A stretch of 64,000 nt of DNA, from the NCBI RefSeq assembly GCF_007655485.1, contig NZ_VJXQ01000003.1:96941-160940 (forward strand), read 5' to 3'. Below the pieces are notes generated by a model, which worked only from the letters and a program-made list of their open reading frames with translations, had not been told where the DNA came from and ran no database searches. Position numbers and translations under genes: made by a program. This stretch comes from Halobellus captivus. GTDB taxonomy: Archaea; Halobacteriota; Halobacteria; Halobacteriales; Haloferacaceae. Of the stretch, positions 8,081-17,393 are shown piece after piece (position 1 is the stretch's first letter; each line of letters begins with the position of its first letter).

Positions 8081-9295
8081 ATGACAAGCGTGGCACTCGC
8101 GTTCTCGGGCGGCCTCGACACGACAGTCTGCGTCTCGCTCCTGCAGGAGGAGTACGGCTACGACGAAGTCGTCGGCGTGACCGTCGACGTGGGGCAGCCC
8201 GAATCCGAGTTCGAGGAAGCACAGGAGACCGCCGACGCACACGGACTGGATCTGCACGTCGTCGACGCGAAAGACGAGTTCGCGGACCTCTGTTTCGACT
8301 CCGTCCGCGCGAACGCGACTTACCAGGGCTACCCGCTCGGCACGGCGCTCGCGCGCCCGGTCATCGCGAACGCGATCCTGGAGGTCGCCGAGGCAGAGGG
8401 CTGCGACGCGCTCGCACACGGCTGCACCGGCAAGGGCAACGACCAGCTCCGTTTCGAGGTCATCTGGCGCGCCTCCGACCTGGACGTCATCGCTCCGGTC
8501 CGCGAACTGGAACTCACCCGCGAGTGGGAGCAGCAGTACGCCGAAGAGCACGACCTCCCCGTCCAGTCGGGTAACTCCGGCGTCTGGTCGATCGACACGA
8601 ACCTCTGGAGCCGCTCGATCGAGGGTGGAAACCTCGAAGACCCCGGCTACGTACCCCCGGAAGACATCTACGAGTGGACCGACGACCCCGCGAACGCGAC
8701 GGAGACCGAACTGGTCGAGATCGCGTTCGAGGACGGATACCCCGTCGCGCTCGACGGCGAGGACCTGTCTCCCGCCGATCTCATCGGCGCGCTGAACGAG
8801 CAGGCCGGGAAATACGGTGTCGGCCGCACGGATATGATGGAAGATCGGATGCTCGGGCTGAAGGTCCGCGAGAACTACGAGCACCCGGCGGCGACGACGC
8901 TCCTGACCGCTCACGAGGCCCTCGAACAGCTCGTACTCACGAAAGACGAGCGCGACTTCAAGCGCTCTATCGACAACGAGTGGGCCCAGAAGGGCTATGA
9001 AGGCCTCGTCGACCACCCGCTCGTCGGCGCGCTCGAAGGCTTCATCGACGAAACGCAGACGCGCGTCACCGGCACGGTGACGATCAAGTTCCAGGGCGGG
9101 CAGGCGCGCCCGGTCGCCCGCGAGTCGGAGTACGCCGCCTACTCCGAGGACGCCGCCTCGTTCAACACCTCCGGCGTCGGCGACATCACCCAGCAGGACG
9201 CGACGGGCGTCGCGAAGTACCACGGCTTCCAGTCTCGCCTCGCGAACGCCGCGATCGAGGCCGCCGAGGGCGACGACGAAGGCGACTGGGAGTGA
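8081..9295 (+). CDS. argG: Argininosuccinate synthase
   Basis: ATP-dependent condensation of citrulline and aspartate to argininosuccinate, cytoplasmic. 404 residues, normal length. Seen: N-type ATP pyrophosphatase P-loop ALAFSGGLDTTVC near the N-terminus, AHGCTGKGNDQLRFE, and GVGRTDMMEDRMLGLKVRENYEHP. It is followed three bases later by argH, so the two form an operon. The start follows a TATA box at leaderless spacing. No defect is seen. Confidence 0.97.
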   Translation: MTSVALAFSGGLDTTVCVSLLQEEYGYDEVVGVTVDVGQPESEFEEAQETADAHGLDLHVVDAKDEFADLCFDSVRANATYQGYPLGTALARPVIANAILEVAEAEGCDALAHGCTGKGNDQLRFEVIWRASDLDVIAPVRELELTREWEQQYAEEHDLPVQSGNSGVWSIDTNLWSRSIEGGNLEDPGYVPPEDIYEWTDDPANATETELVEIAFEDGYPVALDGEDLSPADLIGALNEQAGKYGVGRTDMMEDRMLGLKVRENYEHPAATTLLTAHEALEQLVLTKDERDFKRSIDNEWAQKGYEGLVDHPLVGALEGFIDETQTRVTGTVTIKFQGGQARPVARESEYAAYSEDAASFNTSGVGDITQQDATGVAKYHGFQSRLANAAIEAAEGDDEGDWE

Positions 9296-9298
9296 AAT

Positions 9299-10780
9299 AT
9301 GACGGGCGAGGACGATCCATCTCGGGAGGGGGACTCCGGCGTCGTCCGCCGGGACCGCTTCAGCGGCGGCCCAGCGCGCGGATTTATGTCCAGCCTCGCG
9401 GCCGACGAGCGCATCTTCGCCGCCGACCTCGCCGTCGACCGCGCGCACGTGGTGATGCTCGCCGAACAGGGCATCGTCGCTGACGGCGTCGCGGGCGAGA
9501 TCCTCGCCGCGCTCGCCGACGTCAAATCGGCAGGGCACGGGGCGCTCCCCGAGGGTGAAGACGTCCACGAGGCGATCGAGACGGGCGTCGTCGACCGCGT
9601 CGGCCCCGACGGTGGCAAGATGCACACCGCGCGCAGCCGCAACGACGAGGTCGCGACCTGCATCCGCTACCGCCTCCGCGAGGATCTGCTGAACTCGATC
9701 GGGGCGACGCTCGCGCTCCGCGAGGCCCTCACCGAGGCTGCCGCCGAGCACGTCGACACCGTGATGCCCGGCTACACGCACCTCCAGCCCGCTCAGCCCA
9801 CGACGGTCGCGCACTTTCTCCTCTCCTATGAGTCGGCGTTCGCCCGCGACACCGCGCGCCTCGTCGACGCCTACGACCGCGTGAACCGCTCGCCGCTCGG
9901 CGGGGCCGCGTTCGCGGGGACGCCGTTCGACATCGACCGCGAACGCACGGCCGACCTGCTCGGCTTCGACGGCGTCGTCTCGAACTCGACGGACGCCTCC
10001 GCTGGAAGAGACTTCCTCGCGGAGTCGACCGCGGCGCTCGCGACGCACGCGACGACGCTCTCCGGCCTCGCCGAGGATCTCGTGATCTTCGCGAACAAGG
10101 GCTTCGTCGACCTCGCCGACGAGTACTCCTCGACGTCATCGATCATGCCGCAGAAGGTGAACCCCGACACCTTAGAGCTCGTCCGCGCGGTCGCTGGCGA
10201 CGCGATCGGGGGCCTGACCGGTCTCCTGACGACGCTGAAGGGACTGCCGCGCGCGTACAACCGCGACCTTCAGCGCGCGACGCCGCACGCGTGGGAGACG
10301 GTTGACGCGGTGTCGGAAGCGACCGCGGTCGTCGCGGGCGCGGTCGCCAGCGCCGAGTGGCCCGAAGAGACGCTCGAAGCGGCGGCCGGAGACGGCTTCT
10401 CCACGGCGACCGGCGTCGCCGACGCGCTCGCGATGGCGGGCGTGCCGTTCCGCACGGCCCACGAGGTTCTCGCGGCGGCGGCCGAGCGCGCTGACGGCGA
10501 GACGCCCGATCTCGCAACACTTGACGAGGTCGCAGCGAACGTGCTCGGCGACTCCCTATTCGCCTACGTGAGCCGCGAGCGCGTCGAAGCCGCGCTCGAT
10601 CCGGTCGAGAGCGTCGCGAGCCGCGATTCCCTCGGCGGCCCCGCACCGGCGGCGGTCGCGACCCAGCTCGACGACGCCGAAGCGTCGCTCGCGGCGGATC
10701 GCGCGGCCTACGACGACCGCACGAACGCGCTCGACGACGCCGCGGAAACGCTCCGAACGGAGGTCGAGGGCTATGTGTGA
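9299..10780 (+). CDS. argH: Argininosuccinate lyase
   Basis: Cleaves argininosuccinate to arginine and fumarate, the last step of arginine synthesis. 493 residues, aspartase/fumarase superfamily. Seen: the N-terminal FSGGPARGFMSSLAADERIFAADL, HTARSRNDEVAT, the TH-containing PGYTHLQPAQP, and the superfamily signature SSIMPQKVNPD that carries the catalytic Ser loop. The ATG overlaps no neighbour but is only three bases after argG. Complete and intact. Confidence 0.97.
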   Translation: MTGEDDPSREGDSGVVRRDRFSGGPARGFMSSLAADERIFAADLAVDRAHVVMLAEQGIVADGVAGEILAALADVKSAGHGALPEGEDVHEAIETGVVDRVGPDGGKMHTARSRNDEVATCIRYRLREDLLNSIGATLALREALTEAAAEHVDTVMPGYTHLQPAQPTTVAHFLLSYESAFARDTARLVDAYDRVNRSPLGGAAFAGTPFDIDRERTADLLGFDGVVSNSTDASAGRDFLAESTAALATHATTLSGLAEDLVIFANKGFVDLADEYSSTSSIMPQKVNPDTLELVRAVAGDAIGGLTGLLTTLKGLPRAYNRDLQRATPHAWETVDAVSEATAVVAGAVASAEWPEETLEAAAGDGFSTATGVADALAMAGVPFRTAHEVLAAAAERADGETPDLATLDEVAANVLGDSLFAYVSRERVEAALDPVESVASRDSLGGPAPAAVATQLDDAEASLAADRAAYDDRTNALDDAAETLRTEVEGYV

Positions 10781-11008
10781 TTCGGTGCGTCCGCGTCGCC
10801 GCGCGCGACAATCGGACCCGCCGTCTCGACTCTGTCGGCGGCCCCGACCGCGACGGGTCCCTCCCGGGACCATTCATATATGAAATCAGACATCGATTTC
10901 ACACGGACGGATCGTTCGACTGTTTTTCGTCGGTAGTGGTATCTCAGGTCAGTTAATTTATCCGACAACTTCGATGGGTTTAAGTCGGTTCCTCGCCCAT
11001 CGACTCGT
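10781..11008 (+). promoter_or_regulatory. Promoter region of the lysW-argF operon
   Basis: Holds two TATA-like elements: TTAATTTATCC near 10953-10963, and GGGTTTAAG at 10976-10984, centred about 27 bases before the lysW ATG and therefore the likely leaderless promoter. Upstream is CATTCATATATG (10871-10882) joined to an inverted repeat, TGAAATC / GATTTCA with a seven-base spacer (10881-10901), a candidate operator. No small gene is evident here. Confidence 0.55.
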
Positions 11009-11188
11009 ATGGCAGCAACCATCACCGCAGAAGACCCGCTGACCGGAGAAGAGATCGAGATCCCCGCCGACGTCGAGGTCGGCGAAATCGTCGACAGCCC
11101 CGCGACGGGCGCGGAGTTGGAGGTCGTCTCGGTCGACCCGATCACACTCGAAGAAGCCCCCGAACTCGAAGAAGACTGGGGCGAATAA
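11009..11188 (+). CDS. lysW: Amino-group carrier protein LysW/ArgW, lacking the zinc cysteines
   Basis: 59-residue acidic carrier. Its C-terminal Glu is the attachment point for the growing amino-acid intermediate; the diagnostic EDWGE tail is present. The middle GEIVDSPATGAELEVVSVDP aligns with the LysW core, but all four Cys that normally make a zinc knuckle (CPxCG near residue 5-10 and a second pair near DSPATG) are replaced, and the protein has no Cys at all. The ATG of lysX follows one base after its stop. Identification rests on the tail, the core and the operon. Confidence 0.93.
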   Translation: MAATITAEDPLTGEEIEIPADVEVGEIVDSPATGAELEVVSVDPITLEEAPELEEDWGE

Positions 11189-11189
11189 G

Positions 11190-12062
11190 ATGAAGGTTGG
11201 GCTGCTCTACTCCCGGATTCGGAGGGACGAGAAGCTCCTCCTCACGGAGTTACGCGAGCGCGGCCACGAGGTGGAGAAGATCGACGTCCGGGCCGAGCAG
11301 TTCAACATCGCCGAACCGCCGGAATCGATCGACGGGGTCGACCTCGTCGTCGATCGCTGTCTGGCGACGAGCCGCAGCCTCTACACGACGCAGTTCTTGG
11401 ACGCCTACGACATCCCCGTCGTCAACGGCGCGGAGACGGCCGACATCTGCGCCGACAAGGTGAAAAACAGCCTGGCGCTCGAACGCGCGGGCGTGCCGAC
11501 GCCGAACACGGAGATCGCCTACACCGTCGACTCGGCGATGGAGACGATCGAGGAGTTCGGCTATCCCTGCGTCCTCAAGCCCGTCGTGGGCTCGTGGGGA
11601 CGCCTGATGGCGAAGGTCGAGACCCCCTCGGCCGCCGAGGCCATCCTCGAACACAAGGCGACGCTCGGGCACTACCAGCACAAGGTGTTCTACGTCCAGG
11701 AGTTCGTCGAGAAGCCCGGCCGCGACATCCGCGTGCTGGCCGTCGACGGCGAACCGATTGCCGCGATGACGCGCTCCTCCGACCACTGGTTGACGAACGC
11801 GGCGAAGGGCGGGACAGTCGAGGAGTTCGAGCTCGACGACCGCGCGAGAGAGCTCGTCGCGGCCGCGTCCGACGCGGTCGGCGGCGGCCTGCTCGGCGTC
11901 GACCTGATGGAGACGGGATCGGATTACACGGTCCACGAGGTCAACCACACCGTCGAGTTCAAGGCGCTGAACGACGCCGTCGACGTCGACGTTCCCGCGG
12001 CGGTCGTCGACTGGCTGGAATCGAAAGCCGAACAAGCCACCGGAACGGAAGCAGCCGTATGA
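11190..12062 (+). CDS. lysX: LysW--glutamate/alpha-aminoadipate ligase (ArgX/LysX)
   Basis: ATP-grasp enzyme that joins the alpha-amino group of glutamate to the C-terminal Glu of LysW, opening the protein-carried ornithine route. 290 residues. Seen: N-terminal KVGLLYSRIRRDEKLL, CADKVKNSLALERAGVPTPNT, the ATP-grasp lysine in CVLKPVVGSWGRLM, and the metal site HEVNHTVEFKAL. The NHTVEFK segment occupies the position that in ArgX/LysX separates Glu-specific from aminoadipate-specific members; with argG/H/F beside it, glutamate is the expected substrate. It overlaps argC by four bases. Confidence 0.95.
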   Translation: MKVGLLYSRIRRDEKLLLTELRERGHEVEKIDVRAEQFNIAEPPESIDGVDLVVDRCLATSRSLYTTQFLDAYDIPVVNGAETADICADKVKNSLALERAGVPTPNTEIAYTVDSAMETIEEFGYPCVLKPVVGSWGRLMAKVETPSAAEAILEHKATLGHYQHKVFYVQEFVEKPGRDIRVLAVDGEPIAAMTRSSDHWLTNAAKGGTVEEFELDDRARELVAAASDAVGGGLLGVDLMETGSDYTVHEVNHTVEFKALNDAVDVDVPAAVVDWLESKAEQATGTEAAV

Positions 12063-13129
12063 GTACTTCCCCCACGGATGCCGGTGACGACGCAGCCTAC
12101 ACCGCCGCCGTCGTCGGCGGTTCCGGGTTCACCGGCGGCGAACTCCTTCGCCTGCTGTATCAGCACCCCGAGTTCGACGTCGTGCAGGCGACCAGCAGAT
12201 CAAAGGAGCGCAAGACCGTCGGGCACGTTCACCCGAATCTCCGCGAGATGGACCTCCGGTTCACGTCGCCGGAGGACCTCGAATCGGTCGACGTGCTCTT
12301 CGCGGCGACGCCGCACGGCGTCTCGATGGAGCACATCGACGAGTTCCAAGACGCCGCCGACACGGTCGTCGATCTCTCGGCGGACTTCCGCCTCGACACC
12401 GAGGAGCAGTACGACGAGTGGTACGACGGGCACGTCTGCCCGGAGTACCTGGAGAAATCGGAATACGCGCTGCCAGAGATCAACCGGGCTAACCTCTCGA
12501 ACGCGAGCCTCATCGCCTCCGGCGGCTGCAACGCGACCGCAACGATCCTCGGGCTGAAGCCGCTGTTCGACGCCGGAATCTTGGAGGGCGACGAGCAGGC
12601 GGTCGTCGACGTGAAGGTCGGCTCCTCGGAGGGCGGCGCTGGCGGCGGCGACGCCTCCAGCCACCCCGAGCGCTCGGGTATCGTCCGCCCGTACGCGCCG
12701 ACCGGCCACCGTCACGAGGCCGAGATCGAGCAGTTCCTCGGCCTCTCGGTCTCGTTCACCGTTCACGCGGTGGATATGATCCGCGGCGCGAGCGCGACCT
12801 GTCACCTCTTCCCGAGCGCGCCCGTCTCGAAGGGCGACCTCTGGAAAGCCTACCGCGACGCCTACGCCGACGAGCCGTTTATGCGGACCGTCGCGGGCGG
12901 TGGCGGCGTCTACCGCTACCCCGAGCCGAAGGCGGTCGCCGGGACCAATTACGGAGAAGTCGGCTTCGAGATCGACCCCGGAAACCGCCGGCTCGTCGTC
13001 TTCTCCGCGATCGACAATATGATGAAGGGATCGGCCGGACAGGCCGTCCACGCCGCGAACATCGCGCTCGGTATCGAGGAGACCGCCGGTCTGGAGTTCA
13101 CCGGGCTCCACCCCGTCGGCGCACCCTGA
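12059..13129 (+). CDS. argC: [LysW]-glutamyl phosphate reductase (ArgC/LysY)
   Basis: NADPH-dependent reduction of the carrier-bound acyl phosphate to the semialdehyde. 356 residues. Seen: Rossmann start AAVVGGSGFTGGELLRLL, the active-site Cys in LIASGGCNATATIL, and the conserved GEVGFEIDPGNRRLVVFSAI and NMMKGSAGQAVHA near the end. ATG at 12059 overlaps the lysX stop (ATGA); an upstream extension of the frame inside lysX has no family similarity. Part of the seven-gene arginine operon. Confidence 0.96.
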   Translation: MSTSPTDAGDDAAYTAAVVGGSGFTGGELLRLLYQHPEFDVVQATSRSKERKTVGHVHPNLREMDLRFTSPEDLESVDVLFAATPHGVSMEHIDEFQDAADTVVDLSADFRLDTEEQYDEWYDGHVCPEYLEKSEYALPEINRANLSNASLIASGGCNATATILGLKPLFDAGILEGDEQAVVDVKVGSSEGGAGGGDASSHPERSGIVRPYAPTGHRHEAEIEQFLGLSVSFTVHAVDMIRGASATCHLFPSAPVSKGDLWKAYRDAYADEPFMRTVAGGGGVYRYPEPKAVAGTNYGEVGFEIDPGNRRLVVFSAIDNMMKGSAGQAVHAANIALGIEETAGLEFTGLHPVGAP

Positions 13130-13147
13130 GCACCACGAAGCACACGT

Positions 13148-14206
13148 ATGACACCCGAACCCACCGACAACGACGACACACGCGACGCGCGCCAGACGCA
13201 GCAGTTCGAGACCGGAGCGGCGCGACCGCTTCGCGCCGACGGCGGTCGACCGGCCGACAGCGTCGCCGTCGGTGACGCCGCCTTCGGCTGCGACGTCGCG
13301 ACCGACGGCGGCAGCGACGCGTCCGAGCGCCCGCCGGTCGTCGTCAAGGTCGGCGGCGCGCGCGCGGTCGATCCCGCGGGCGCGGTCGAAGACGTCGCCG
13401 AACTCGTCGCAGCCGGGCGGAAGGTCGTCGTCGTTCACGGCGGCTCGACCGCCGTCGACGACACGCTCGAAGCACTCGGCGAGGAACCCACCTACGTCGA
13501 GACGCCGGGAGGCGTCGTCGGCCGCTTCACCGACGAGCGCACGATGGAGGTGTTCTCGATGGTGATGCCCGGCAAGCTCAACACCGATCTCACGGTCACG
13601 CTCCGCGCTGCTGGCGTCGACGCGCTCGGCCTTTCTGGCGTCGATGGCGGCCTCCTGACCGGCCCGCGCAAGTCGGCCGTGCGGGTGATCGAGGACGGCA
13701 AAAAGAAGATCAAGCGCGGCGACCACTCGGGGAAGATCACCGACGTGAACGGCGGCCTGTTGGAGACGCTCCTCGACGGCGGGTACACGCCCGTCGTCAC
13801 CGTGCCGATGCTCGCAGACGACGGCGTCGCGGTCAACGCCGACGCCGACCGCGCGGCCGCGGCCGTCGCTGGCGCGGTCGGCGGAGAGTTGGTCGTCCTC
13901 ACGGACGTCTCCGGCGTCTACGCCGACCCCGACGACGCGTCGACCCTGATCGAGGCCGTCGAAACCCCCGCGGATTTCGATGCACTGAACCACGCCGCGG
14001 AAGGGTTTATGACGAAGAAAGTGATGGCCGCGAAGGAGGCGCTCGATGGCGGCGCAGTGACCGTCATCGTCGCCGACGCCAATGCGGACGATCCGATCCT
14101 CTCGGCGCTCGACGGCGGCGGCACGCACATCCACGCCAGCGCGGTCTCTGATTCGGCGGACGAGACTGACGCGGGCGACGCCGACGAGACGGAGGTGACA
14201 CAATGA
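13148..14206 (+). CDS. argB: [LysW]-glutamate kinase (ArgB/LysZ) with N- and C-terminal extensions
   Basis: Phosphorylates the carrier-bound glutamate side chain. Amino-acid kinase fold: VVVKVGGARAVDPAG, VVVHGGSTAVDDTL, GLSGVDGGLLTGPRKSAVRV, KKKIKRGDHSGKI, VVLTDVSGVYADPDD and GFMTKKVMAAKEAL. Oddly, about 64 acidic low-complexity residues precede the kinase start and about 25 follow it; relatives usually begin at VVVKVGG. No better in-frame ATG is seen near the domain start, so the ATG 18 bases after argC is kept. It overlaps argD by four bases. Confidence 0.93.
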   Translation: MTPEPTDNDDTRDARQTQQFETGAARPLRADGGRPADSVAVGDAAFGCDVATDGGSDASERPPVVVKVGGARAVDPAGAVEDVAELVAAGRKVVVVHGGSTAVDDTLEALGEEPTYVETPGGVVGRFTDERTMEVFSMVMPGKLNTDLTVTLRAAGVDALGLSGVDGGLLTGPRKSAVRVIEDGKKKIKRGDHSGKITDVNGGLLETLLDGGYTPVVTVPMLADDGVAVNADADRAAAAVAGAVGGELVVLTDVSGVYADPDDASTLIEAVETPADFDALNHAAEGFMTKKVMAAKEALDGGAVTVIVADANADDPILSALDGGGTHIHASAVSDSADETDAGDADETEVTQ

Positions 14207-15342
14207 GCGGCGGTTTCGTCTTCTCGGAGAAGCCGATTCAGATCGAATCCGGGGAGGGCGCGTACCTCTATGGGGCCGACGGGACGGAGTACCTCGACTT
14301 CGGGGCCTCCTACGCCGTCGCCTCGCTCGGACACTCTCATCCCGCCGTGACCGACGCGGTCCAGGAGCAGGCGGCGAAACTGACCTACGTGCAGGCGTCG
14401 TATCCGGTCGACGTCCGCACGGAGTTGTACGACAAACTGGCAACGCTCGCGCCGGGCGACGCCGACAACGTCTGGCTCTGTAACTCCGGGACCGAGGCGA
14501 ACGAGGCGGCGATGAAGTTCGCCCGTGCGGCGACCGGCCGCTCGAAGATCGTCGCGACCAAGCGCGGCTTCCACGGCCGCACGATGGGCGCGCTCGCGAT
14601 GACGTGGAAGGACAAGTACAAACAGCCGTTCGAGCCGCTGGCGGGCGGCGTCGAGTTCGTCCCCTACGGAGACGGCGAGGCGCTCGCGGAGGCCGTCGAC
14701 GAGGATACGGCGGCGCTCTTCTTGGAACCGGTCCAGGGCGAGGGCGGGATTCACCCCGCATCCGCAGAGTACCTCCGGCACGCCCGCGAGGTGACGGAAG
14801 CGGCGGGCGCGGCGCTCGTCTTCGACGAGATCCAGACTGGCGTCGGGCGCACGGGCGATCTGTGGGCCTGCGAGGGCGTCGGCGTCGAGCCCGACATCCT
14901 CACGTCGGCGAAGGGAATCGCCAACGGCCTCCCGCTGGGTGCGACACTCGTGAAAGACTGGATCGCGGAGAACCCGGGCGATCACGGGTCGACCTTTTCG
15001 GGCGGCCCGGTCGTCGCCGCCGCGGCGAACGCCACGCTCGATACGATCGTCGACGAGGACGTGCCCGGAAACGCCGCGCACGTCGGCGAGTACCTCCGGA
15101 GCGAGTTGGAGACGGCGGCCGACGAGCGCGACCTGCCCGTCCGCGAGGTGCGCGGCGTCGGCCTGATGATCGGTATTCAAGTCAAGCGCGGCGCGAACCG
15201 CGTGCTGAAGAACCTCGCGCTCTCGGAGCAGGTCCTCGCGCTCCCGGCGGGGCGGACGGTCGTCCGCCTGCTCCCCCCGCTCGTGATCGACGAGTCCCAC
15301 GCCGACCAGTTCGTCGAGTCGTTCGCGGAGGTGCTGGGATGA
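14203..15342 (+). CDS. argD: [LysW]-ornithine/lysine aminotransferase (ArgD/LysJ)
   Basis: PLP-dependent class III aminotransferase converting the carrier-bound semialdehyde to the amine. 379 residues. Seen: YLDFGASYAVASLGHSHP, NSGTEANEAAMKFARAATGR, VFDEIQTGVGRTG, and the PLP lysine in DILTSAKGIANGLPLGA followed by STFSGGPVVAAAANATLD. ATGA overlap with argB at the front and with lysK at the back shows translational coupling along the operon. Confidence 0.95.
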   Translation: MSGGFVFSEKPIQIESGEGAYLYGADGTEYLDFGASYAVASLGHSHPAVTDAVQEQAAKLTYVQASYPVDVRTELYDKLATLAPGDADNVWLCNSGTEANEAAMKFARAATGRSKIVATKRGFHGRTMGALAMTWKDKYKQPFEPLAGGVEFVPYGDGEALAEAVDEDTAALFLEPVQGEGGIHPASAEYLRHAREVTEAAGAALVFDEIQTGVGRTGDLWACEGVGVEPDILTSAKGIANGLPLGATLVKDWIAENPGDHGSTFSGGPVVAAAANATLDTIVDEDVPGNAAHVGEYLRSELETAADERDLPVREVRGVGLMIGIQVKRGANRVLKNLALSEQVLALPAGRTVVRLLPPLVIDESHADQFVESFAEVLG

Positions 15343-16487
15343 GCGCCGAACTGGACGACGAGGACGTCGCGGCCGCCGAGGGCGAACCGGGTGCGGCGAG
15401 CGAGGGCAACGCCGTCGGCTTCGCGATGAACCACGGCGTCTTCGACGTGCAGGAGAACCTCACCGAGGGCCTGAGCGGGGCGCAGACGCTGCTCGTGGAT
15501 CTCGTCTCGATCCCGTCACCCTCCGGCGAGGAGGCGGCGGCCGCAGAGCGCCTGAAGGCCTTCTTCGAGGCGCACGACCGCGAGGTGTGGATCGACGACG
15601 TCGGCAACGTCCGCGCGCCCGCCGACGACTCGGTCCTTCTCACCTCGCACATCGACACCGTCCCCGGCGACGTGCCGGTGAAGATCGAAAACGGCGTGCT
15701 CTGGGGTCGCGGCAGCGTCGACGCTACCGGCCCGCTGGCAGCGATGGCCGTCGCGGCCGTCGAGACCGGCGTCTCCTTCGCAGGCGTGGTCCGCGAGGAG
15801 ACCGGCTCCAACGGCGCGTGGCACCTCGTCGAGGACCGCGAGCAGCCCGCGGCCGTGATCAACGGCGAGCCCTCCGGGTGGGACGGGATCACGCTGGGAT
15901 ACCGCGGGTTCCTCGCCGGGACGTACGTCTCGACGAGCGAACTCGGGCACTCCTCCCGCCCCGAGGACAACGCGATCCAGTCGGCGGTGAACTGGTGGTC
16001 GAGCGTCGCCGAGTTCTTCGACGAGGACGAATCCGACGGCGTCTTCGACACCGTGACGACGAAGCCGGTCCGCTTCGACGGCGGCCCCACGGAGGACGGC
16101 CTCGCCGTCGAGGCGACCGTCGACGTGCAGTTCCGCGTCCCCCCGAAGTACACGATCGAAGACATCAGGGAGGTCGCCGAGGGTGAACTCACGCGCGGCG
16201 GTGTCCACTGGGAGAAGCCGATTCCGCCGGTGATGACGAGCCCGCGCACTGAGGTCGCCCGCGCGTTCCGCGTTGCGATCCGGCAGGCGGGCGGGGAACC
16301 GAGATTACTCAGGAAGACCGGAACCAGCGATATGAACATCTACGCCGGGACGTGGGACTGCCCGATGGCGACGTACGGTCCCGGCGACTCGGACCTGGAT
16401 CACGCGCCGAACGAACACCTCGACCTCGCGGAGTACGACAGCTCGATCGACGTGCTGGTCGACGTCTGCGAGCGCCTGCAGGAGTGA
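15339..16487 (+). CDS. lysK: [LysW]-ornithine/lysine hydrolase (LysK/ArgE)
   Basis: M20-family metallohydrolase that releases ornithine from LysW. 382 residues. Seen: VDLVSIPSPSGEE, LLTSHIDTVPGDVP with the HxD metal ligands, WGRGSVDATGPLAAM, and KTGTSDMNIYAGTWDCPMATYGPGD[S]DLDH near the C-terminus. The first 40 residues are acidic and probably not part of the fold. It overlaps argD by four bases and precedes argF by six. Named ArgE by analogy in some annotations, but it acts on the LysW conjugate, not on acetylornithine (inference from operon). Confidence 0.93.
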   Translation: MSAELDDEDVAAAEGEPGAASEGNAVGFAMNHGVFDVQENLTEGLSGAQTLLVDLVSIPSPSGEEAAAAERLKAFFEAHDREVWIDDVGNVRAPADDSVLLTSHIDTVPGDVPVKIENGVLWGRGSVDATGPLAAMAVAAVETGVSFAGVVREETGSNGAWHLVEDREQPAAVINGEPSGWDGITLGYRGFLAGTYVSTSELGHSSRPEDNAIQSAVNWWSSVAEFFDEDESDGVFDTVTTKPVRFDGGPTEDGLAVEATVDVQFRVPPKYTIEDIREVAEGELTRGGVHWEKPIPPVMTSPRTEVARAFRVAIRQAGGEPRLLRKTGTSDMNIYAGTWDCPMATYGPGDSDLDHAPNEHLDLAEYDSSIDVLVDVCERLQE

Positions 16488-16493
16488 GATTGG

Positions 16494-17393
16494 ATGCTCG
16501 AAACCGACCACTTTCTCGACATCGACGACCTGACGACAGACGAACTGCAGACCGTCCTCGACCGCGCGGCGGCGATCAAATCCGGCGAGGACGACGCGCA
16601 ACTGCCCGATCAGACGCTGGGGATGCTCTTCGAGAAACCCAGCACCAGAACGCGGATCTCCTTCGAGACCGGGATGACTCAGCTCGGCGGCCACGCCATC
16701 TTCCTCGGCCCCGAGGACATCCAACTCGGCCACGGCGAGCCGCTGTCGGACACTTCCCGCGTGCTCTCGCGGTACGTCGACGCCGTGATGGCGCGGCTGT
16801 TCGATCACGAGGACCTGCTCGAAATCGCCGAGTACTCGGACGTACCGGTGGTCAACGGCCTCACCGACGACGCCCACCCCTGCCAGACGCTCGCGGACCT
16901 GCTGACGATCGACGAGGCCTTCGGCGGCTTCGACGGCGTGCAGGCCGCGTGGGTCGGCGACGGCAACAACGTCGGTCAGTCGTTCGTCATCGGCGCGGCG
17001 ATGGTCGGGCTCGACCTGACGGTCGCGACGCCAGATACCTACGGGATGGACGACGCCGTCCTCGAACAAGCGGCCGAGCTGGGCCACGAGCCGACGGTCG
17101 TCGACGATCCGAAAGACGCCGTCGACGACGCGGACGTCGTCTACACCGACGTCTGGATCTCGATGGGCCAGGAGAACCAGCGCCACGAGAAGCTGGCGGC
17201 CTTCGACGGCTACCAGGTGAACGAGCGACTGCTCGCTGACTCCGACGCGAAGGTGATGCACTGTCTGCCCGCCCACCGCGGCGAGGAGATCACCGACGAC
17301 GTGTTGGAGTCCGATCGCGCGCTCGTGTGGGATCAGGCGGAGAACCGCCTACACGCCCAGAAGGGGCTGCTCGCCGAACTGCTCGACGCCTAA
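16494..17393 (+). CDS. argF: Ornithine carbamoyltransferase
   Basis: Makes citrulline from ornithine and carbamoyl phosphate. 299 residues. Seen: the carbamoyl phosphate motif FEKPSTRTRISFE, the second-half signature HPCQTLADLLT, AWVGDGNNVGQSF, and the ornithine site HCLPAHRGEEI. Last gene of the lysW operon; together with argGH the window encodes every step from glutamate to arginine except carbamoyl phosphate synthesis. Confidence 0.97.
   Translation: MLETDHFLDIDDLTTDELQTVLDRAAAIKSGEDDAQLPDQTLGMLFEKPSTRTRISFETGMTQLGGHAIFLGPEDIQLGHGEPLSDTSRVLSRYVDAVMARLFDHEDLLEIAEYSDVPVVNGLTDDAHPCQTLADLLTIDEAFGGFDGVQAAWVGDGNNVGQSFVIGAAMVGLDLTVATPDTYGMDDAVLEQAAELGHEPTVVDDPKDAVDDADVVYTDVWISMGQENQRHEKLAAFDGYQVNERLLADSDAKVMHCLPAHRGEEITDDVLESDRALVWDQAENRLHAQKGLLAELLDA

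Noticed and set aside
8021..10048. Minus-strand frame of 675 codons across argG and argH
   Set aside because: Antisense shadow created by GC-rich codon bias; argG and argH are complete on the plus strand.
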